Source: a virus. Taken from it: a DNA stretch of 23,522 bases. Where the stretch lies: positions 1 to 23,522 of IMG/VR virus record IMGVR_UViG_3300021512_000010; one strand, 5' to 3'. The position numbers were made by a program, and so were the translations under genes. The notes beneath the pieces are model-generated. The model did not search any database. It saw only the letters and a list, made by a program, of their open reading frames with translations, and had not been told where the DNA came from. Below are positions 1-6,664 of this stretch, one piece after another (positions within the stretch are counted from its first letter, which is position 1; the number at the start of each line of letters is the position of its first letter).

Positions 1-390
1 CTTTCTGCATGTATTGCAACAGCAGTAGCAATATCACTTGCATCTACTAAAGCAGCTTTCTCGGCAACAGTTAGATGTTGATAATCACCTACATTAAGTC
101 CAGATAAATCATTATGGTCTGGTATTGTTATACCTGATATTGCATTATCTACGTAAGTTTGAGAAGCTATAACATCACAACCATGTGTATCATTTCTTTC
201 AGCATGTATTGCAACAGCATCAGCAATATCAGCAGCATCTACTAAAGCAGCTTTCTCGGCAACAGTTAGATGCTGATAATCACCTACATTAAGTCCAGAT
301 AAATCATTATGGTCTGGTATTGTTATACCAGCAACAGCATCATCAACGTAAGTTTGAGAAGCTATAATATCACAACCATGAGTATCATTT
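1..390 (-). repeat. Tandem 195-bp (65-residue) fibre stalk repeat
   Basis: Two adjacent nearly identical units occupy 1-195 and 196-390, and the next unit begins at 391 before diverging. The period of 195 bases is exactly 65 codons, so the frame is kept. Each encodes HAERNDTHGCD, SQTYVD, a PDHNDLSGLN stretch and GDYQHLTVAEKAALVDA. Partial copies of the same unit recur in the gene at about 1280-1385 and 1845-2103. High nucleotide identity points to recent duplication or recombination-driven homogenisation. Confidence 0.9.
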
Positions 391-2207
391 CTTTCTGCAT
401 GAGCTGTTAAAGCATCAGCGTTTGTTATGATATCAGTAGCGTTGGCTTCAATAGCTGTTGTTATTGTTGCTGTATCAACACCACCACCAGTACCAATTGC
501 TGAGCCATTAAGTAGTATAGTTCCAGTGAATTTATTCTCAGTAATGTTACCATCACCGAATACCATCTGGTTAGATTTGCTTACTCTTGCATCATAGCCA
601 AGAGCAGTTGAATTTGTGAATACAGTAGTATTAGCTATTGAAGAGTCACGAGAAGCCATAGCACCAAGGAATGTCATGTAAGTATCAGTTTTACTAGTGG
701 AATAACCTACTGTATCACCGTAACCTGCCAAGTCACCAAGTGCAGTATTGTTATCTGTTGTTGTTAGCTTTCCAAGGCTAAAGTAACCTATTCCACAATT
801 GTGGCTACCACTTGTTACTTGATTTAAGCTGTATGGAGCCAAACCAGTATTATTTATACCAGTGGTTAACTTACCTAAGCTACTATTACCCATTGCTATA
901 TTGTCGCCACCTGAAGTTACATCATCCAAACAAGAAGTTCCAATTGCAATATTTTTACTACCACTATTTTTACCAGCGTTTTTGCCGATTGCAATATTAC
1001 TAGTTCCTCCTGTCCCTAGCTTAGCAGCTTCGTAACCTATCGCTATACAACCATTACTACCTAAACTTTGGAGTAAGGTAGTTTGCCCTATTGCTATATT
1101 TTGATAGCCATATGTTGTAGCTTTAAGTGCTTCTCTACCTATCGCAATATTTTTATTACCAGTTGATAAAGCTTCTAATGCTTTGTAACCCATTATTGTA
1201 TTATCGTAAGCAGTTGTTACAGCTTCCATTGTATCTTTACCTACAAAGGTATTGCCAGCATCATCAAATAAATCTACAACAGGTATAGCAGCTATTGCAT
1301 CATCAACATATGTTTGAGAAGCTATTACATCACAACCATGTGTATCATTTCTTTCAGCATGTATTGCAACAGCATCATCAATATCAATAACAGTAGGCAT
1401 TGCTACGCTATCAAGCAAGATACTTCCAGTGAATTTATTCTCAGTAATGTTACCATCACCGAATACCATTTGATTAGATTTGCTTATTTTTGCATCATAG
1501 CCAAGAGCTGTTGAATTAGTAAAAGGTGTAGTGTTTGCAGTAACATTATCTCTTGAAGTATTAGCACCGACAAATGTCATGTTAGTATCTGTTATAGAAT
1601 TTGAATGCCCTAGATTGTTACCAAAACCTGCAAACCATCCTAAAGCTGTATTGTAGTCAGATGTTGTTAGCGAAGCTATCGCAGCTGCACCAATAGCGGT
1701 ATTATAACTACCTGATGTAAGAGAGCTTAAAGCATTGTAACCCATTAAAACATTTTGGGTAGCTGTTGTAATAACACTTAAAACATTATCACCAACAAAG
1801 GTGTTATACAAAGCATCATAATTAACAACCATAGCAATAGCTTTCTCAGCTACAGTTAAATGTTGATAATCACCTACATTAAGTCCAGATAAATCATTAT
1901 GGTCTGGTATTGTTACACCAGCAACAGCATCATCAACGTAAGTTTGAGAAGCTATTACATCACAACCATGTGTATCATTCAGTATAGCATGAGCTGCAAC
2001 TGCATCACTTATATCAGCAGCATCTACTAAAGCAGCTTTCTCAGCTACTGTTAGATGTTGATAATCACCATCATTTAAACCACTTAAGTTATTGTGCACT
2101 GATGTGCCACCGCCACCACCAGCAGTACCATCTTTTATAGCTTCAGCGTTAGCAAAGCTACACACAAGCAATAAAAATATTAGTAAAATATTTAATTTAA
2201 ATTTCAT
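1..2207 (-). CDS. Signal-peptide-bearing long tail-fibre/adhesin-like protein, 3' end beyond window
   Basis: An uninterrupted frame of 735 codons runs from the ATG at 2207-2205 off the left edge, so the C-terminus is missing. AAGGAG lies 7 bases before the ATG. Residues 1-21 form a Sec signal peptide (MKFK, a leucine/isoleucine-rich core, then SFANA before EA). The mature part alternates two module types. The first is a 65-residue stalk-like unit containing THGCD, SQTYVD, PDHNDLSGLN and GDYQHLTVAEKA, of a kind common in phage tail fibres. The second is a YadA-head-like block of short repeats (NIAIG, NTALG, STALGY) ending in SNQMVFGDGNITENKFTG, present twice. By family knowledge such proteins are trimeric and often end in an S74 intramolecular chaperone. 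A trimeric-autotransporter anchor is the alternative. Which one follows cannot be seen. Confident that it is real and fibre-like; its location on virion or cell is unknown. Confidence 0.85.
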   Translation of the reverse strand, partial: MKFKLNILLIFLLLVCSFANAEAIKDGTAGGGGGTSVHNNLSGLNDGDYQHLTVAEKAALVDAADISDAVAAHAILNDTHGCDVIASQTYVDDAVAGVTIPDHNDLSGLNVGDYQHLTVAEKAIAMVVNYDALYNTFVGDNVLSVITTATQNVLMGYNALSSLTSGSYNTAIGAAAIASLTTSDYNTALGWFAGFGNNLGHSNSITDTNMTFVGANTSRDNVTANTTPFTNSTALGYDAKISKSNQMVFGDGNITENKFTGSILLDSVAMPTVIDIDDAVAIHAERNDTHGCDVIASQTYVDDAIAAIPVVDLFDDAGNTFVGKDTMEAVTTAYDNTIMGYKALEALSTGNKNIAIGREALKATTYGYQNIAIGQTTLLQSLGSNGCIAIGYEAAKLGTGGTSNIAIGKNAGKNSGSKNIAIGTSCLDDVTSGGDNIAMGNSSLGKLTTGINNTGLAPYSLNQVTSGSHNCGIGYFSLGKLTTTDNNTALGDLAGYGDTVGYSTSKTDTYMTFLGAMASRDSSIANTTVFTNSTALGYDARVSKSNQMVFGDGNITENKFTGTILLNGSAIGTGGGVDTATITTAIEANATDIITNADALTAHAERNDTHGCDIIASQTYVDDAVAGITIPDHNDLSGLNVGDYQHLTVAEKAALVDAADIADAVAIHAERNDTHGCDVIASQTYVDNAISGITIPDHNDLSGLNVGDYQHLTVAEKAALVDASDIATAVAIHAE
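521..615 (-). repeat. Head-block end repeat, copy 2 of the fibre gene
   Basis: Nearly identical to 1424-1518 at an offset of 903 bases (301 codons). It encodes NSTALGYDA, then SNQMVFGDGNITENKFTG. It closes the second YadA-head-like block of the fibre gene. Confidence 0.85.
1424..1518 (-). repeat. Head-block end repeat, copy 1 of the fibre gene
   Basis: Partner of 521-615. It encodes the same NSTALGYDA...SNQMVFGDGNITENKFTG segment at the end of the first, shorter head block. The duplication covers a whole head domain boundary, so the gene appears built by duplicating a head-plus-stalk cassette and then expanding the repeats of one head. Confidence 0.85.
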
Positions 2208-2218
2208 TATTATTCTCC

Positions 2219-2797
2219 TTATTCTATTGCCGTAGCACCACGAGTAATGTAAACAGCTAATTCAGAAGCAGATATTACATATAAATCTTGTGTGCGAAGC
2301 TCAACATAAACTCTACCTTTACATGGTCTAGCATTGCCTTCTATTACAGCAGCACTACCAAAGCTTATCCAAAATACATCTTCATCACCAGCTGATTTAA
2401 TCTCAACGTATTTTTGGTTGTAATCAGGATTCCCAGCATATAAATCTTCAACAAGTGTTGATACACCAGCAGCTAACGTTACTTTGGCAACATTAATAGT
2501 AGGTGGTGATAATGGTGCACCTTGTATTGCTTCTACTAAGCCAATATTCTCAGAAGCAATATTAACTTTTACATTATCATCAGTATCTAGTTGAGCAGTA
2601 GCAGGGTCACCAGCAGCATCTTTATAAACTGGAAAAGCTTCTACTGTTATAGAGCCAATCGTTGCTGTTGTAGGCATTGGATTAGTAGGTGACATTAAAG
2701 TGCCATCAGGGAATTGTATCATTGGGTGAGAAGGGTCAGCTACCTGCCCAAAACACACAGTTGTTGTTAAAAGTAAAAGAATAAGTAATCTTTTCAT
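2219..2797 (-). CDS. Small secreted beta-rich phage protein, function unknown
   Basis: 192 residues, ATG start with AAGGAG 7 bases upstream. Residues 1-17 (MKRLLILLLLTTTVCFG) look like a Sec signal peptide; the cysteine is not in a lipobox, so a lipoprotein is unlikely. The first part of the mature protein is proline/threonine-rich. The second half (about 105-190) is a beta-type domain with YVEIKSAGDEDVFWISFGSAA and LYVISASELAVYI. This pattern resembles small phage structural or capping domains that report per-subunit contacts, but I recognise no named family. It sits 11 bases upstream of the long fibre gene and is probably co-translated with it, so it may be a partner or accessory of that fibre. 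Real gene: high confidence; role: unknown. Confidence 0.8.
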   Translation of the reverse strand: MKRLLILLLLTTTVCFGQVADPSHPMIQFPDGTLMSPTNPMPTTATIGSITVEAFPVYKDAAGDPATAQLDTDDNVKVNIASENIGLVEAIQGAPLSPPTINVAKVTLAAGVSTLVEDLYAGNPDYNQKYVEIKSAGDEDVFWISFGSAAVIEGNARPCKGRVYVELRTQDLYVISASELAVYITRGATAIE

Positions 2798-2829
2798 CGT
2801 AATTCTCCTTGAATATTTTACTTGCTTGA

Positions 2830-2851
2830 CACTCTTAGTATACTACAAGTG
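2830..2851. promoter_or_regulatory. Imperfect palindrome in the intergenic gap, possible operator with -10-like TATACT
   Basis: The 92-base gap 2798-2889 is the widest gap among the distal tail genes. It holds an imperfect 22-base palindrome centred on the perfect core AGTATACT with matching CACT and AGTG outer arms. On the coding strand TATACT resembles a sigma-70 -10 box, but no good -35 box lies 16-18 bases upstream. Candidate internal promoter or operator for the last two genes; tentative. Confidence 0.3.
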
Positions 2852-2889
2852 AGCTTTGTTAAAACCATTTACGGCTGTAAATTCAACAG

Positions 2890-4137
2890 CTAGTTAAAGA
2901 AGGGACGTATGGTTGTTGTGTAGTGATGGAATGTTAATGTATTTGCAGCCAAATCGCTTCTAACTGTAAGTTGAATGGCATCATCAGTATCCAAAGCAAC
3001 AACAATAGTTCCAGATAGAGTATATGGTTGATTAGCATTTTTAAGATATTGCCCCATAGTGGTAGGTGGTTCATCTACACCATTAACTTTAGCTGAGCAA
3101 TGAATAGTAGTATTGGCAGATGTTGCTGATATTGTTGCATGCCAATCTATCTCAAAGTATCTACCATCTTGCAAACCATCATATATTAAAGCTGGTGTTG
3201 TGCTTGCAGTAAAATTCTCAGTTATATCATTATTGAAAATACCCATAATTGGATAATAAGTATCTGCCAAGGTGCATACTGTATCTGATGCTGTTGTTAA
3301 ATAAGCAAAAGTTCCAGATTTCTCACCAGCACTAACTACAATCCAAGTTACACCATCGTGCATTTTAAGCACTTTGTTTACAGAATCAAACCAGAATGTA
3401 GAATGAGCACCACCAATAGATACAGGGGCAGTTGCCATGTGTGGTATAGCAAAGTAATCACCTATTACTGGTGTTGCAGTTCCAACATAACCAATATAAG
3501 CATCTTCATCTGTGCCATCACCAACTGTTACTGTTTTAGTAACTTGCATCTCATCACCATGTGGGTCAATTGTATCAGCAATATGAGCTAGTAAATCACT
3601 ATCTAAAGCAGCATCTAATATTCCATAACCACTTAATGTTGTTGGAGTATCTGTTAAGCTTGCAAATTCTTTTTCAAATAAACCAAGTAGTGTCCAGCTT
3701 GCAGAAGTAGGTTTACCATTTAAGTTTGAATAATCTTTCTCACCTAAATCATTTAAAGTAAAAGAAGCATTATTAGGGATATCAGTATCTCTAGCAAAAC
3801 CAGTATGCCCAGAAGCATCGTAATCTAAGCCAACTAAGCTATCATGTGGAATTGTACCACTTGCGTATGAGCTCGTGCCTTTTCTCCATCCACCAAAGTA
3901 ACACCATAAAATAGGAGCAGTTGGTGTAGCATTATTCCAATATAATTGCCCTTCAGAAGCCACAGCGGTAGGCTCTACTGTGCCACTTGCTATAAAACCA
4001 CTGTGCAATGTCCAGTTGGCAACATCGTAAGGTGATAATCGCTCAGGCAAGTTATATGTTTGAGCATTAACAACAAAACTTATTGTTGCTAACATTATTA
4101 ATATTGCAATACCAAATATTAGTTTTTCATTCTTCAT
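2890..4137 (-). CDS. Signal-peptide-bearing short-fibre-like protein with C1q/TNF-like C-terminus
   Basis: 415 residues, ATG start with GGGGAG 6 bases upstream and one base after the preceding stop. Residues 1-25 are a Sec signal peptide (MKNEK, long hydrophobic core, VVNA before QTYN). The middle (about 100-260) carries phage fibre-type linkers such as SLVGLDYDASGHTGFA, LLAHIADTIDPHGDE and a segment ending WFDSVNKVLKMHDGVTW. Residues 275-415 look like a jelly-roll of the C1q/TNF type, beginning GTFAYLTTASD and ending HHYTTTIRPFFN. Such C-terminal domains trimerise and bind ligands in phage fibres. That assignment is from pattern only. It lies between a secreted LamG gene and another secreted protein. 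Confident in the gene and signal peptide, moderate in the C1q-like fold. Confidence 0.8.
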   Translation of the reverse strand: MKNEKLIFGIAILIMLATISFVVNAQTYNLPERLSPYDVANWTLHSGFIASGTVEPTAVASEGQLYWNNATPTAPILWCYFGGWRKGTSSYASGTIPHDSLVGLDYDASGHTGFARDTDIPNNASFTLNDLGEKDYSNLNGKPTSASWTLLGLFEKEFASLTDTPTTLSGYGILDAALDSDLLAHIADTIDPHGDEMQVTKTVTVGDGTDEDAYIGYVGTATPVIGDYFAIPHMATAPVSIGGAHSTFWFDSVNKVLKMHDGVTWIVVSAGEKSGTFAYLTTASDTVCTLADTYYPIMGIFNNDITENFTASTTPALIYDGLQDGRYFEIDWHATISATSANTTIHCSAKVNGVDEPPTTMGQYLKNANQPYTLSGTIVVALDTDDAIQLTVRSDLAANTLTFHHYTTTIRPFFN

Positions 4138-4138
4138 T

Positions 4139-4966
4139 TTATTCTCCCCTATTCCAATCTAATTTTAATTCACCATCAGGCTTCATATGTGTTTTACCAT
4201 CTGTTTGCATGATAACTCTTCTTTGTATCGGTGCATATGCGTAAGGTGCATTATATGGTGTAAAGTTACTTGTCCATTTTGCCCCTTTTGTTATTCTAAA
4301 TTCATCTAAGCCAAACGCTATATTACCAAATGCGTTACCACTTACAAAAATATCACCTATGGTTAATACACTAAAATCAATAGCTTGTGATGTAGATACA
4401 ACTGATTCATCCAACACTCCATTCATGTAACTTTTTAACGTTAATCCTTCTCTAACAAAAGCGATATGATACCATTGGTTAGGCAAGTAATTTACATACA
4501 AAGCTGCACCAGGCTCCCAATAAACAAATTCATATTGTGAGTGCACTGGTGTGTGGTTTATAGCCCAATTAGGTGGATTAGATATTCTATTTGCACTATT
4601 ACACATAATGTAACCACTACCACCAAATTGCTGAAAATCTATGTAAATCCAAAAATCAATTGTGTAATCATCACCTGCTTCAATATTTGGTATATTTACA
4701 TATCGTAAGTAATTCCAATTGTATGAAAATCTTTTATCTTCTGCCGAGAAGTAATATTGGCTGAATTTACCACCATCTACAATTCTAGGTATACCAACAC
4801 TGCCAGCATTAGCAGAATAAGTATAAGCGTAGAATGGCATGTAATCAGGAATAAAATCTTGTGTATTATTCACACCATCAAAATGTTGATGGAATATTAT
4901 CTCATCATCAAAAGCAAAAGCAGAAGAGCTCAAGCAAATAAGAATTATTAGTAATAACTTTTTCAA
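4139..4966 (-). CDS. Secreted LamG/concanavalin A-like lectin-domain protein
   Basis: 275 residues from a TTG start at 4966-4964. I chose it because AAGGAG lies 8 bases upstream, it follows the previous stop by one base, and it gives a perfect signal peptide (MKKLLLIILICLSSSAFA, then FDDE). An in-frame ATG at 5017 lacks a comparable SD and would bury the signal peptide. The mature protein is one LamG-type jelly roll at about 25-230: HQHFDG near the start, YTIDFWIYID, NQWYHIAFVREG, LKSYMNGVL and GLDEFRITKGAKWTSNFTPY. The short tail ends with KTHMKPDGELKLDWNRG. LamG domains bind carbohydrate or protein ligands, and this subtype is common in phage adsorption proteins. Export suggests action in the periplasm, on the cell surface or in the medium. 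Confidence 0.85.
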   Translation of the reverse strand: MKKLLLIILICLSSSAFAFDDEIIFHQHFDGVNNTQDFIPDYMPFYAYTYSANAGSVGIPRIVDGGKFSQYYFSAEDKRFSYNWNYLRYVNIPNIEAGDDYTIDFWIYIDFQQFGGSGYIMCNSANRISNPPNWAINHTPVHSQYEFVYWEPGAALYVNYLPNQWYHIAFVREGLTLKSYMNGVLDESVVSTSQAIDFSVLTIGDIFVSGNAFGNIAFGLDEFRITKGAKWTSNFTPYNAPYAYAPIQRRVIMQTDGKTHMKPDGELKLDWNRGE

Positions 4967-4967
4967 T

Positions 4968-5318
4968 TTAAGCACTCCTTTTATATACTCTGTAATATAG
5001 TTTAGAAGCATTATCACTTCCAGAATTGATTACTGTGAATTGTGTGCTTGAATCTCTTACTATTTCAATCTCACCTTGTTGGCCAAGAGTCATTGAAGCG
5101 TCTCTTTCAACCCAGTAAAATACATCATAGTTTACTGTAAGCAAATCATCAATAGTAACTGCTACACCAGCTGATGTTCCAGCCAATGTTACACTGCCAG
5201 CTTCATCTCCGTAAGCCATGTTTAAAGCAGCTCTAATCTCTTCGTATACTTCTACTGTTGGTAATCCTGATACTCCTTGTGCTATTAATGCGTCAAGGTA
5301 AGGTGTTGATATTGCCAT
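4968..5318 (-). CDS. Small tail-region protein of unknown function
   Basis: 116 residues, ATG start with GGGGAG 8 bases upstream; that SD overlaps the stop of the previous gene. The N-terminal 45 residues are helical (YLDALIAQGVSG, YEEIRAALNMAYGDEAGS) and the rest is beta-rich, ending SKLYYRVYKRSA. No signal peptide and no family I recognise. Between an Ig/LamG tail protein and the secreted LamG protein, it is probably a virion component or assembly factor for the adsorption apparatus. It is the last gene before the run of exported proteins. Confidence 0.7.
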   Translation of the reverse strand: MAISTPYLDALIAQGVSGLPTVEVYEEIRAALNMAYGDEAGSVTLAGTSAGVAVTIDDLLTVNYDVFYWVERDASMTLGQQGEIEIVRDSSTQFTVINSGSDNASKLYYRVYKRSA

Positions 5319-5321
5319 TTG

Positions 5322-6653
5322 TTATACTCCCCATTTATATAATATGTAAGCTTGTAAATCAGCTTCTTCTGTTACTGTTAATTTTTTGTGATATACCATT
5401 AATTCTGCAATGTAGCCACCATTATCTAAATTATAAGAATAGCCAGCTACAGCACCTATCATTGCTGATACAACACCTGTATTTCTTGCAGTTGGCACAT
5501 CTGTTATTATATTGCCATTTGTATTGAGTTTACGTGTAGTGCCATCATAAGATGCAATTACTCGCATTGGTGTTAAAATTGCTGGTGTAGACTCTAAATC
5601 ATTAGTCCACCAAAAGTGCCTAATGCCTGTTAGGGTTGAATGAACACCTAAACTTAAATTCAAATATCCAGGTGTTCCCATACAAATTAAAGTTTGATTT
5701 AATTCTGGTGATTTCCACACACCTACAATAGTATATGGTTGATTTCCAGTTGGAATAACACCAGTTGGTATATTCATCCCATTTGTAAATAATAATACAT
5801 TTTTACTATTTAACGTTGCACTATTAGTTACAGGCTCTACACCTGTGCTTGTTGCATGATAATTATTACCACTCTTATCATCCCATTGCGATACTGCTCC
5901 ACCACTCTCTGTGATTGTAGAAGCATCATTTGCATCATACCAAGCAACTACACCTTCGGGTGGCACAGGCTCTGGCAATATTGTTAAATAAACACCATTA
6001 TATTTTGTTGTATCAGATGATACTGCAGTTACAATTGCTTTGCCAGCTCCAACAGTAGTTACAACTCCACTACTATCAATAGTAAACACATCTTCGTTAC
6101 TACTTTGCCATGTAACACTAGTATCAGCACCTACATCAGCAATAACAGTAGCAGTTAAAGTTGTAACAGGTAAACTACCTTTTGTAATATCTGATAATGG
6201 TGTTCCATCTATACTTATTGAAGTTACTTTAGCTTCTATGTTTGCTTTAAAACTTACAAGCAAAGAAAAGCTTATCTTGCCTTGCACTGTAATAGTATCT
6301 GGTATTACTAATTTAATATCAAAAGCTTTTGTTTCAAGCGAGTCTAATGTAAATGCAATTGGTGAGCTCCAATCATCAATAGGAGTATATGCAACATCAG
6401 TGCTCATTTTTGCTTGTACCCATTTCTCAGTGACTACTTTCTCACCAGCACCATCTTTTATTATTGCTGCTTCAAACATTGTATTGCTTGGCATTAAATC
6501 GGCTCTAAGCACATTAATCCTTACTTCTGAGCAATCTCTACTATCATTATTTGTAACAGTTATTCTTGTTGCTGAAGCATTCCTACCAGCTATCGTTAGT
6601 CCTGATAGATTTGGTGAGAATGTTACATCATATGGTTTTTGTATTTGCGTCAC
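5322..6653 (-). CDS. Tail adsorption protein with Ig-like (Big_2 type) and LamG-like domains
   Basis: 443 residues from a GTG start at 6653-6651 (AAAGGAG 6 bases upstream, 11 bases after the preceding stop). A longer in-frame version from 6755 would run deep into the previous gene and has no better SD. Domain order: N-terminal beta region (about 1-130) starting MTQIQKPYDV; a bacterial Ig-like domain at about 135-220 (VTSISIDG, VTWQSSNEDVFTIDSSG, GKAIVTAVSSDT); a proline linker (PEPVPPEG); then a LamG-like domain at about 225-443 (VAWYDANDASTI, WDDKSGNNYHA, and YIAELMVYHKKLTVTEEADL near the end). No signal peptide, unlike the LamG protein encoded just downstream. Likely a virion-associated receptor or glycan-binding protein at the tail tip. 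Domain calls are from motifs only. Confidence 0.8.
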   Translation of the reverse strand: MTQIQKPYDVTFSPNLSGLTIAGRNASATRITVTNNDSRDCSEVRINVLRADLMPSNTMFEAAIIKDGAGEKVVTEKWVQAKMSTDVAYTPIDDWSSPIAFTLDSLETKAFDIKLVIPDTITVQGKISFSLLVSFKANIEAKVTSISIDGTPLSDITKGSLPVTTLTATVIADVGADTSVTWQSSNEDVFTIDSSGVVTTVGAGKAIVTAVSSDTTKYNGVYLTILPEPVPPEGVVAWYDANDASTITESGGAVSQWDDKSGNNYHATSTGVEPVTNSATLNSKNVLLFTNGMNIPTGVIPTGNQPYTIVGVWKSPELNQTLICMGTPGYLNLSLGVHSTLTGIRHFWWTNDLESTPAILTPMRVIASYDGTTRKLNTNGNIITDVPTARNTGVVSAMIGAVAGYSYNLDNGGYIAELMVYHKKLTVTEEADLQAYILYKWGV

Positions 6654-6664
6654 TTGTATCTCCT

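Noticed and set aside
1-410. CRISPR-like or other non-coding repeat array
   Set aside because: The 195-bp periodicity is an exact codon multiple, the units are contiguous and differ only by scattered substitutions, and an open frame passes through, so this is protein repeat structure.
2219-2797. Lipoprotein reading of the small secreted protein
   Set aside because: The leader cysteine is preceded by TTV, not by a lipobox residue at -1, so lipid attachment is not supported.
2874-2890. GCTGT/ACAGC hairpin overlapping the stop of the C1q-like gene as a terminator
   Set aside because: Only 5 base pairs with a 7-base loop and no U-tract; likely chance.
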